From the NCBI GenBank assembly GCA_937958685.1, contig CALGNF010000177.1, positions 1 to 36,225 of the forward strand: a DNA stretch of 36,225 nucleotides. The letters run 5' to 3'. The translations under genes were made by a program, and so were the position numbers. Each line of letters starts with the position of its first letter. The first letter of the stretch is position 1. Shown in pieces: positions 29,598 to 36,180 of the stretch. Under the pieces are notes generated by a model. That model made no database searches and was not told the origin of the DNA. It saw only the letters and a program-made list of their open reading frames with translations. This stretch comes from an uncultured Caryophanales bacterium. GTDB lineage: Bacteria > Bacillota_I > Bacilli_A > Izemoplasmatales > Hujiaoplasmataceae.

Positions 29598-30305
29598 ATG
29601 AAAGACATCAGACAGAAAATCGCCGAGATTCTTGGCCGCGAGGAAGACCTTTCCGAGTTTGATCCAGCCAGCGCTGACGACATGGTTGAGACCTACGACG
29701 AGTACGAGTACGAAGAACTTTACAGCGATCTGTACGTGATGGTCAAGAACATCGACGATTTCTATGGCACCCACTCCCATCCGAAGGCGGCCTCGCTTCT
29801 CGAATCGTTCCTGCTCGAGGCCATGGTCCTGTTAAAGGAGGATCCGGAAGTCATCGTGGTCGAATCGGGCGATTTCTTCGTCAGATCGACGAGTTACACT
29901 CCCGACGCCGAAGCGGTGATGCATCTATTCGAAAACGTCGTCATGATCAACTCGATGGCGGAACTCTACAATCAAGCGCTTCAAGATGTCGAGCTAGAAC
30001 CGATGGCGATCGGCATCGGCCTTGTGACCTTCCCCAGGGAAGTGATCAACGAGGAGTTTGAGGAAGAACGGCAGCCTGGATCGGACATCGAATTCGATTA
30101 CGGCATCGACTTCAACAACACGGCCATGAAGTTGGCAATCATCGCCAACAGCGAGGAAATCGAACCGATCATCGTCAATGATATGGCTTATGACATGCTG
30201 ATCGACATCGACAAAGCGTTCTTTGAGACCAATCTCGCCAAGGATTTTCTCGAGGATGAGGAATTAACGGTATACCATGGCAACATCGTCACCGACGACA
30301 TTTGA
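29598..30305 (+). CDS. Class III nucleotide-cyclase-like protein, degenerate
   Basis: This 235-residue acidic cytoplasmic protein does not give a simple family match. Its middle follows the order of a class III adenylate/guanylate cyclase domain: VMVKNIDDFYG (47-57) where cyclases have FxDIxGFT, ESGDFF (89-94) where they have GD with the second metal aspartate, MAIGIGLVTFP (136-146) where they have RIGIGIHTG, and YGIDFNNTAMKL (168-179) where they have IGDxVNxAARL. D92 and the transition-state asparagine (N174) are kept; the first metal aspartate is N51 and the arginine is K178. It could be a weak cyclase, a nucleotide sensor or a pseudoenzyme. The start ATG 29598 follows AAAGGGGTGG. It is 26 bp before the SPT-like gene, in the same transcript. 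Confidence 0.45.
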   Translation: MKDIRQKIAEILGREEDLSEFDPASADDMVETYDEYEYEELYSDLYVMVKNIDDFYGTHSHPKAASLLESFLLEAMVLLKEDPEVIVVESGDFFVRSTSYTPDAEAVMHLFENVVMINSMAELYNQALQDVELEPMAIGIGLVTFPREVINEEFEEERQPGSDIEFDYGIDFNNTAMKLAIIANSEEIEPIIVNDMAYDMLIDIDKAFFETNLAKDFLEDEELTVYHGNIVTDDI

Positions 30306-30331
30306 TGAAAGACGGATATCAGGGGGATTTT

Positions 30332-31540
30332 ATGGATCTATTCAAGAAGTGTTATGATTTCACCACGGTCGAAGAATTCAAGGCGATGGGGATCTACCCC
30401 TATTTCCACGCGCTCGAGACCAAGCAAGACATCGAAGTCACGATGGAAGGCAAACGGAAGATCATGATCGGTTCGAACAACTATCTTGGTCTTACCGGCG
30501 ATCCCCGGGTTGTCAAGGCCGGCATCAAGGCTTTTGAGGAGTTCGGTTCCGGAGTGTCCGGTTCCCGGTTCCTCAACGGCACGTTGACGACACATATCAC
30601 CCTTGAAGCCGAACTGGCCGAATTTTTGAACAAGGAAGCCTGCATGACCTTCTCCACGGGTTTTCAGACCAATTTGGGTATTCTATCGGCAATTGCGGGA
30701 CGCAACGACATCATCTTCTGTGACAGAGAGAACCACGCGTCGATCTATGACGGCGCCCGTCTCAGTTACGGGACGATGGTCAGGTATCACCACAACGACA
30801 TGGAAGATCTGGAAAAACAACTTGCGGCAGCCGATCCTGAAAAAGGGAAACTGATCGTCACCGATGGGGTCTTCTCGATGTCGGGCGACATCTGCAAACT
30901 CCCGGAAATTGTTGCCCTTGGAAAAAGATACGGCGCCCGGATCATGGTCGACGACGCGCATGGCTTTGGCGTCCTTGGCGAAAGGGGACGCGGAACGGCC
31001 GAATACTTCGGTTTGGAGCAGGAAGTCGACATCATCATGGGAACGTTCTCGAAATCGCTCGCGAGTCTTGGTGGCTACATGGCCGCCGATCGGGTCGTCG
31101 TCGATTATGTCAAGCACAAATCCCGTCCGTTCATCTTCTGCGCCGCGATCACGCCGGCCAATGCCGCCACGGCGCTCGAAGCCCTCAGAATCTTGAGAGC
31201 CGAACCTGAAAGACCCAAAGCGCTGCTGGAGATCGCCGCCTATATGCGCAAACGCCTGCTCGAAAAGGGACTCAAGATCATGGACTCCTCGATTGCGCCG
31301 ATCATACCGATCTACACCTATACGATGTTGAGAACGCTGGTCGCCTGCAAAAAGTTGTTTGACAGAGGTGTCTACGTCAATCCGGTCCTGCCACCGGCGA
31401 CACCGGAGGGCGAATGCCTGATCCGCACCAGTTACACCTCCACCCACACCAAGGCCCTGATGGACGAAGCCGTCGAAATCATCGCCGATGTCTTGCGCAA
31501 TCTGCCCGAAAACGACGGCGAACTATTGGAACATCTATGA
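30332..31540 (+). CDS. Serine palmitoyltransferase-like alpha-oxoamine synthase
   Basis: This 402-residue PLP enzyme is of the alpha-oxoamine synthase family (SPT, KBL, BioF, HemA), which condenses an acyl-CoA or acyl-ACP with an amino acid. The N-terminal block GIYPYFHALE, MIGSNNYLGLTGDP and GSGVSGSRFLNGTLTTHITLEAELAEFLNKEA, then FSTGFQTNLG, resembles bacterial serine palmitoyltransferases more than KBL or BioF as I remember them. The cofactor lysine is K241 in GTFSKSLASLGGYM; VDDAHGFGVLGERGRG carries the PLP-contacting Asp and His. The next gene, a reductase, overlaps its stop, which suits 3-ketosphinganine production and reduction. Glycine acetyltransferase (KBL) is the main alternative. 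AGGGGGAT fixes ATG 30332. Confidence 0.75.
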   Translation: MDLFKKCYDFTTVEEFKAMGIYPYFHALETKQDIEVTMEGKRKIMIGSNNYLGLTGDPRVVKAGIKAFEEFGSGVSGSRFLNGTLTTHITLEAELAEFLNKEACMTFSTGFQTNLGILSAIAGRNDIIFCDRENHASIYDGARLSYGTMVRYHHNDMEDLEKQLAAADPEKGKLIVTDGVFSMSGDICKLPEIVALGKRYGARIMVDDAHGFGVLGERGRGTAEYFGLEQEVDIIMGTFSKSLASLGGYMAADRVVVDYVKHKSRPFIFCAAITPANAATALEALRILRAEPERPKALLEIAAYMRKRLLEKGLKIMDSSIAPIIPIYTYTMLRTLVACKKLFDRGVYVNPVLPPATPEGECLIRTSYTSTHTKALMDEAVEIIADVLRNLPENDGELLEHL

Positions 31541-32340
31541 TCGCCAAGGGGAAAGTCGTCGTTATCACCGGCGCTTCCAGCGGCATCGGACTGGCGATCG
31601 CGGAGCATCTCACCGCCAAAGGCCATCATGTCTTCGGGTTGTCCCGGACTACGCCCGCCAACCCCAAATATAGCCACATTGCTTGCGATGTGACCAAAGC
31701 GGAACAATTGGATGTGGCTGTCGCCGAAATCACCAAAGTGACAGGCAAAGTCGATGTTCTGATCAATTGCGCCGGCATCGGGATCGGCGGTGCGATCGAA
31801 GAAACCGCGGAAGCGGCCTTCGACAAGATCTTTGCCGTGAATGTCAAAGGCGTCTTTCTGACAACCAAAGTTTTCCTGCCCCTGCTACGCGACGGGAACC
31901 AACCCAAAATCATCAACATCGGTTCGGTCGCCGGAACCCTGACGATCCCGTTTCAAGCGTTTTATTCGATGACCAAAGCGGCCGTGGCCAGTTTTTCGGA
32001 AGCATTGCGGATGGAAGTGAAACCACTGGGCATCGGGGTCTGTACGATTCTACCAGGCGATACCAAGACGGCATTCACCGCCAACCGCGAGAAAAACGAG
32101 ACCGCCCCTGCCTCGCCCTACGGCAAACGGATCGAACGTTCGCTGAAGCGGATGGAAATCGATGAACAACAGGGCGCATCACCGCTTTCGGTTGCCAAAG
32201 TGATCACCCGACTGCTTGGCAAAAAGAAACTCCCCGTCCAAGTCACTGTCGGATCTGTGTACAAGTTGTTTATTTTTTTGCACCGGCTGTTGCCCAAACG
32301 ACTGGTCAACTGGATCCTCTACCAAATGTACGGAAAATAA
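31537..32340 (+). CDS. Short-chain dehydrogenase, candidate 3-keto-sphinganine-type reductase
   Basis: This 267-residue NAD(P)-dependent oxidoreductase has a classical SDR fold: TGASSGIG (nucleotide loop), NCAGIG, catalytic S130 in NIGSVAG, and Y143/K147 in FYSMTKAA, with PGDTKT after. The last 30 or so residues (VGSVYKLFIFLHRLLPKRLVNWILYQMYGK) are hydrophobic and basic, suggesting membrane contact, as expected for an enzyme working on a long-chain lipid. The start codon overlaps the stop of the SPT-like gene (ATGA), so the two are translated together. Inference: it reduces the 3-keto product of the upstream enzyme. The SDR family is broad and substrate cannot be read from motifs. Confidence 0.85.
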   Translation: MIAKGKVVVITGASSGIGLAIAEHLTAKGHHVFGLSRTTPANPKYSHIACDVTKAEQLDVAVAEITKVTGKVDVLINCAGIGIGGAIEETAEAAFDKIFAVNVKGVFLTTKVFLPLLRDGNQPKIINIGSVAGTLTIPFQAFYSMTKAAVASFSEALRMEVKPLGIGVCTILPGDTKTAFTANREKNETAPASPYGKRIERSLKRMEIDEQQGASPLSVAKVITRLLGKKKLPVQVTVGSVYKLFIFLHRLLPKRLVNWILYQMYGK

Positions 32341-32347
32341 GCAAAGC

Positions 32348-32371
32348 AAAAGCAGACGGGTCTGCTTTTTG
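32348..32371 (+). terminator. Intrinsic terminator after the SDR gene
   Basis: AAAAGCAGA (32348-32356), loop CGGG, TCTGCTTTT (32361-32369). The T-run is short because it is part of the stem, so termination may be partial and rlmD may be read from upstream. Confidence 0.7.
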
Positions 32372-32388
32372 CCTCTATGGGGGTTATC

Positions 32389-33717
32389 ATGTTCAAAGAA
32401 CTGGTCGAAGCCAAAACCATCAATGATCAGGGTTACGCCGTCATCAACGTTAACAAGCGACCATACCAAATCGCCAATCTCCTTCCGGGCGAAACGGCTG
32501 AAGTAGCCTTTTTCGACAATGGTTACGGCAAGGTGGAAAAACTGATCACCAAGAGCGATGCCAGGCAGAAACCGAAATGCCCCTGGTTTGCCGTCTGCGG
32601 TGGCTGCCAGTTGCAACACATCGCCTATGAGACGCAGCTGGAGATGAAAGAAAGACGCCTGAAGGCGTTGCTTGCGGCCAGCGGGGTGGATGAAAAGACG
32701 GTCCTACCGATCATTGGCATGAAAGATCCCTACAATTACCGCAACAAATCCCAAATGATCATCTCGGAAAAAGGCAAAAAGATCATGGCTGGGCTTTATG
32801 AGGAAAACACCCACAATATCGTCAACGTCGATTATTGTCCGATCCAAAACGACAAGGCCAACGAGATCATCAAGACCGCGAGAAAACTGATCCAGGACCA
32901 AAACATCAAGCCGTATGATGAAAAACGGAACACCGGTTTGATCCGCTACCTGTTTGTGAGAATCGCCGAAGCCACGGGCCAGGTATTGGTGGCGATCGTG
33001 ACAGCCGAGGAGAAATTCCCGGGCCGAAACAACTTCGTCAAGGCTTTGCGGATTTTTCATCCCGAAATCACGACGATCATCCAAAACGTCAACTCCCGGC
33101 AAACCTCGATTGTCTTGGGCGAATTCGAGCGCGTCCTTTATGGCATCGGCCACATCGAGGACGAATTACTTGGCAAAAAGTTCCTCATCTCCGCCAGGAC
33201 CTTCTATCAGATCAACCACCATCAGACGCAGATCCTCTATCGAAAGATTCTGGAACTTGCCAAACCCAAGGGGACCGATACTGTCCTTGACATCTATTCC
33301 GGCATTGGAACAATCGGCATGTGTTTTGCGGAGCATGCGAAGCAGGTGATTGCTGTTGAAGCAAGCAAGGCCTCTGTGCACAACGGCATTCTCAATGCCA
33401 AACAGAACAAAATCCGCAACATCCGTTTCCAGATGGCTGATGCTCTTGATTACTTGCATAATTATGCAGAGAAGGCAAATACCGCCGACATCGTTATCGT
33501 CGATCCGCCGCGGGAAGGCTTGACAAAACAGGTCGTCAACGCCATTGTTGCGATCAAACCCAGCAAGCTCGTCTACGTTTCCTGCAATCCGGAAACATTG
33601 GCAGCCGACATCAGGGAGTTCATGTTGGGCGGCTATACCGTCAAAAAGGCGTTGCCAATCGATATGTTTCCGCAAACGATCCACGTGGAAACTATATCAT
33701 TGCTTTCATTAAAATAG
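32389..33717 (+). CDS. rlmD: 23S rRNA (uracil-C5)-methyltransferase, RlmD/TrmA family
   Basis: This 442-residue cytoplasmic SAM-dependent RNA methyltransferase makes 5-methyluridine, most likely in 23S rRNA. The iron-sulfur cysteines lie in CPWFAVCGGCQLQH with a further Cys in VDYCPIQ, the usual arrangement. The SAM-binding motif is VLDIYSGIGTIGM. IVDPPREGL and the catalytic Cys in VYVSCNPETLA complete the family signature. The N-terminal part is a shortened TRAM-like region. GGGGG before ATG 32389 sets the start; ATG 32377 is upstream of it. The last 11 codons lie inside a 69-bp direct repeat whose other copy is 1.87 kb downstream, so the gene end was rebuilt by, or was the target of, an insertion or duplication. 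Confidence 0.92.
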   Translation: MFKELVEAKTINDQGYAVINVNKRPYQIANLLPGETAEVAFFDNGYGKVEKLITKSDARQKPKCPWFAVCGGCQLQHIAYETQLEMKERRLKALLAASGVDEKTVLPIIGMKDPYNYRNKSQMIISEKGKKIMAGLYEENTHNIVNVDYCPIQNDKANEIIKTARKLIQDQNIKPYDEKRNTGLIRYLFVRIAEATGQVLVAIVTAEEKFPGRNNFVKALRIFHPEITTIIQNVNSRQTSIVLGEFERVLYGIGHIEDELLGKKFLISARTFYQINHHQTQILYRKILELAKPKGTDTVLDIYSGIGTIGMCFAEHAKQVIAVEASKASVHNGILNAKQNKIRNIRFQMADALDYLHNYAEKANTADIVIVDPPREGLTKQVVNAIVAIKPSKLVYVSCNPETLAADIREFMLGGYTVKKALPIDMFPQTIHVETISLLSLK

Positions 33718-33750
33718 CACTTGTTATATACTTGACACGTACTTGACAAC
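33682..33750 (+). repeat. 69-bp direct repeat, copy 1 (contains rlmD 3' end)
   Basis: A perfect 69-base match to 35555-35623. It begins CACGTGGAAACTATATC, includes the last 11 codons and stop of rlmD, and ends CGTACTTGACAAC. The base on each side differs between copies. The 1804-bp segment between the copies holds the RHS fragment and the small membrane protein gene. Confidence 0.97.
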
Positions 33751-34996
33751 AAGTTCTACTGTCACAACAACTCAAATATCGAGAAGAGAGTTTTCCTATA
33801 ACAACACCTGGGGCGACCAGCTGACAAACATCAGTGTATTCCAAGGAGCAAATCAGATTGGCGACATTGATTACACGTATGACAACAGCGGAAATCCGTT
33901 GTCTCAGATTGATTCCATAGCTGGAGCGAGCACTTCGTATTCGTGGCAAGGAAGACAACTTAGCTCGTATATGTCTTATCCTTCTGAGAATTGGGCAACA
34001 TACAAATATAACAGCGAAGGAATCAGAGTCTCAAAGTATGCTAACTATGTCCAATACACCTACATTCTCAATCAAGATCAGATAGCGGTCGAGTATCGGG
34101 GGAACAATACCATCTACTATACATATGATGTCGATGGCTCGCTACTGAGTATGAACTACAATGGCAATGAGTATTTCTACATCACGAATATCCAAGGAGA
34201 TGTCATTGAACTTGTTGACATCAGTGGCAACACTGTGGCAAGATATAAGTATGATGCCTGGGGTAACATCAGGAACATCTATGATTCCGGTTTGGGAATA
34301 GCAAACATCAATCCGTTTAGATACCGAAGTTATTACTATGACACAGAATCAGGGCTATATTACTTACAGTCGCGATACTATGATCCAAAGATTGGTAGAT
34401 TTATCAGCTCTGATGGCATGGTCGGCAGTATCGGTGATGTGCATAGCCATAACATGTATGCCTATTGTGCAAATAATCCAGTAATGTATGTTGATCCATC
34501 AGGAAAAGTTCTTATATTGACAATTCTAGTTTCACTTGTGTTTGTATTTTCGGTGACTGCGCTCTATGCATCATCTTTACCCGAAGAGGCTCGACCGGGA
34601 GAAAACATTACGTTTTCTGGTTCCTCAACCCCTGACCCATTAGCGTTCGATGGAGAAATCTTAGGTTATGGAGTTGAGTTTCAACACGTTCCTCAAGGGA
34701 TGACATGTAACCTATACGGTGTGTGTCATGAATACTCGGAATGGGATATTCAAGCAAAATTGTTGGGAATCAACCTTATCTCGTCAAATGACACAAAAAC
34801 GGTGAGTGTTTCACTTTCAGTTATTTATCTTTCGTTTGAAATTGATAACCAAAACAAGATCTCATCGTGGGGTGGTGGAATCTCGCTTGGCATATCTGGA
34901 GGGGTCACTTATGTCGGTTCGGCAAGCGCGTCAATTGACATAGATATTGTTGGGTTAATAAGAGATTTGATTAGAGGAAAACAAGATGGAAACTAA
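33743..34996 (+). CDS. RHS repeat-associated core protein, 5'-truncated orphan tip
   Basis: This open frame of about 417 residues has no ATG or ribosome binding site at its upstream edge; its first possible start (TTG 33743) lies in the direct repeat. Residues about 15-200 are YD/RHS repeats (YTYDNSGNPLSQI, YKYDAWGNI). Residues 190-250 are the RHS core end: NPFRYRSYYYDTESGLYYLQSRYYDPKIGRFISSDG, then NMYAYCANNPVMYVDPSGK. After DPSGK comes a variable tip of about 155 residues with a hydrophobic helix and a Gly-rich end, matching no toxin I recognise. In complete RHS proteins a shell of repeats encloses such a tip. This looks like a silent orphan cassette that could recombine onto a full-length gene elsewhere. 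Its AT-rich composition differs from the rest of the window. Confidence 0.8.
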   Translation: MTTSSTVTTTQISRREFSYNNTWGDQLTNISVFQGANQIGDIDYTYDNSGNPLSQIDSIAGASTSYSWQGRQLSSYMSYPSENWATYKYNSEGIRVSKYANYVQYTYILNQDQIAVEYRGNNTIYYTYDVDGSLLSMNYNGNEYFYITNIQGDVIELVDISGNTVARYKYDAWGNIRNIYDSGLGIANINPFRYRSYYYDTESGLYYLQSRYYDPKIGRFISSDGMVGSIGDVHSHNMYAYCANNPVMYVDPSGKVLILTILVSLVFVFSVTALYASSLPEEARPGENITFSGSSTPDPLAFDGEILGYGVEFQHVPQGMTCNLYGVCHEYSEWDIQAKLLGINLISSNDTKTVSVSLSVIYLSFEIDNQNKISSWGGGISLGISGGVTYVGSASASIDIDIVGLIRDLIRGKQDGN

Positions 34997-35396
34997 TAAA
35001 AGCGAAATAACAACCAGATACAAAAGAAGCGTTTTGTTAGATAATGTTTTCGCTATGTTACCATTGTTGCTCTCTATCGTGATTGGAATTCAAGTGGGAG
35101 AATCTTTTTTTGATTCAATAGCGTTTGTACTTTTCTCGGGCTGGATTGTTGCCATGATATATATACTTTTCTCTGACATAATATGCTTCTCTCGAAGTTT
35201 TGGTAAACGAATATATCATATCAAAGTTTTTAACAACGATTCAAGCAATAGAAAGGTATCAATTGCTACCTTAGTACATCGTCATATCCTTGAATTGACA
35301 ATTCATCCTTTGTTTACGAAATCTTTTCACTCAAAAGCGGACATGATTGACAAGTTAACACAGACTCACATTGAGATGATAAAGAAAGACATCTAA
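34986..35396 (+). CDS. RDD-like small membrane protein, candidate immunity protein
   Basis: This 136-residue protein has two hydrophobic segments (about 20-38 and 42-66) and a basic-start pattern YKRSVLLDNVFAMLP that resembles RDD-family membrane proteins, in which an Arg and an Asp lie in the first helix; RSFGKRIYHIKVF after the second helix also fits. The start overlaps the RHS stop by 11 bases with GAGGA upstream, so it is coupled to the RHS tip. Genes placed directly behind RHS or other polymorphic-toxin tips commonly encode immunity proteins; that role is inferred from position only. A membrane-located immunity protein would suit a tip that contains a hydrophobic helix. Confidence 0.55.
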   Translation: METNKSEITTRYKRSVLLDNVFAMLPLLLSIVIGIQVGESFFDSIAFVLFSGWIVAMIYILFSDIICFSRSFGKRIYHIKVFNNDSSNRKVSIATLVHRHILELTIHPLFTKSFHSKADMIDKLTQTHIEMIKKDI

Positions 35397-35440
35397 CTGA
35401 TATTTGATCAAATCAGACGAAACGACATAGTTTATGAAGG

Positions 35441-35504
35441 AAAATATGTTTCCGATCTTCAAAAAACGTGGAGTGGGGAAACATATTTTTGCCCAAAATA
35501 TGTT
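35441..35504. repeat. Inverted-repeat cluster AAAATATGTTTCC
   Basis: AAAATATGTTTCC (35441-35453) and GGAAACATATTTT (35477-35489) are perfect 13-base inverted repeats. AAAATATGTT recurs at 35495-35504, so the middle copy could pair with either neighbour. It lies just after the RDD-like gene and may be an element end, a switchable RNA structure or a terminator. Confidence 0.7.
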
Positions 35505-35554
35505 ACTGACGTATATTTAACAGCACTTTTTCAAGCAACGACGTACTTTCAACG

Positions 35555-35623
35555 CACGTGGAAACTATATCATTGCTTTCATTAAAATAGCACTTGTTAT
35601 ATACTTGACACGTACTTGACAAC
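35555..35623 (+). repeat. 69-bp direct repeat, copy 2
   Basis: Identical over 69 bases to 33682-33750, including the sequence of the last 11 rlmD codons and stop, but here without the rest of the gene. A strong terminator follows 42 bp later, as expected if this marks the original downstream flank of rlmD before the RHS segment was inserted. Confidence 0.97.
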
Positions 35624-35664
35624 GTTTTTTAGATCAATCAAAATATAACAAATCGAGTAAAAGC

Positions 35665-35705
35665 AGCTATCAGATACCTTCATCAAGGGTCCGATGGCTT
35701 TTTTT
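35665..35705 (+). terminator. Intrinsic terminator downstream of repeat copy 2
   Basis: AGCTATC-A-GATACC (35665-35678) can pair with GGGTCCGATGGCT (35687-35699) with wobble pairs, one mismatch and one bulge, followed by seven T residues (35699-35705). It is possibly the original rlmD terminator. Confidence 0.6.
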
Positions 35706-35827
35706 GCTATATGAGCAAATATTGTCCTTTGTGGAAACATATCTGTTTCAAAATAATCATTTATCATCCTTGATTCGTATCGATAAGTGATACTCTATCA
35801 ATATCAAAAATCTTTTTTGAATTACTG

Positions 35828-35896
35828 ACAAGTTGCACAACAATAAATAGACATAGTGCACAATATAAATGCGACAAATTGCACAATAGTATTGAT
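35828..35896 (+). repeat. Three 23-bp iterons upstream of the ATPase gene
   Basis: Three head-to-tail units of exactly 23 bases (35828-35850, 35851-35873, 35874-35896) share the pattern ACAnnnTGCACAA followed by an AT-rich half. The core TGCACAA recurs every 23 bases, about two helical turns, so a protein would bind on one face. The third unit overlaps the promoter -35. Confidence 0.75.
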
Positions 35897-35920
35897 TATC
35901 AGGACTTTCAATGATACAAT
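35892..35920 (+). promoter_or_regulatory. Promoter of the truncated ATPase gene
   Basis: TTGATT (35892-35897), 17 bases, TACAAT (35915-35920). The start point would be near 35927, leaving a leader of about ten bases containing GGGTGAT. It is adjacent to the iteron array, suggesting direct control. Confidence 0.7.
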
Positions 35921-35936
35921 GTGAATGGGTGATACT

Positions 35937-36180
35937 ATGGAAAAATACTATACAAGAATTATAGACAAAGTATTGAAAGAAGAACTAAATGCTTTTGGTG
36001 CCGTATTAGTTAACGGTCCTAAATGGTCCGGAAAGACAACTACAGCAAAACAATATGCAAAAAGTATACTTAACATGCAAGATCCTGCGCAAAAATCGAA
36101 TTATCTAAAAACCGCAAAAATAAACCCTCTTATTTTGTTACAAGGGGAAACACCACGATTAATTGATGAATGGCAGCTTG
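35937..36180 (+). CDS. AAA-family ATPase (AAA_14/DUF4143-type), N-terminal fragment
   Basis: The first 81 residues of an ATPase cut by the contig end. MEKYYTRIIDKVLKEELNAFGAVLVNGPKWSGKTTTAKQ contains Walker A (GPKWSGKTT), and TPRLIDEWQL is the Walker B region of the AAA_14/DUF4143 type, common in bacterial genomes and often linked to accessory regions. Function of these proteins is unknown. The residues that seem to follow (IGRAHV) are translated adapter and must be removed. ATG 35937 is spaced from GGGTGAT; ATG 35925 precedes that site. The ligand of the upstream iterons may be this protein or another regulator. Confidence 0.8.

Larger units (their letters stand above)
35397..35936. other. 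AT-rich intergenic region of 540 bp
   Basis: No gene is supportable here. It holds an inverted-repeat cluster (35441-35504), the second copy of the 69-bp repeat, a terminator (35665-35705), three 23-bp iterons (35828-35896) and a promoter (35892-35920). A GGAAACATAT word at 35732-35741 repeats part of the inverted-repeat cluster. Confidence 0.85.

Noticed and set aside
416..32340. Mycoplasma-type code with TGA as tryptophan
   Set aside because: Several recognised proteins end at their expected length with TGA, for example hutH, ftcD and mnhE.
33682..35623. Ordinary transposon insertion with target-site duplication
   Set aside because: 69 bp is far longer than transposon target duplications and no transposase or terminal inverted repeats flank the segment.
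35828..35896. CRISPR array
   Set aside because: The 23-base units are contiguous with no spacers; they fit iterons.
45..36180. tRNA or rRNA genes
   Set aside because: No cloverleaf with the T-loop GGTTCGA-type core or rRNA-like sequence was seen on inspection.
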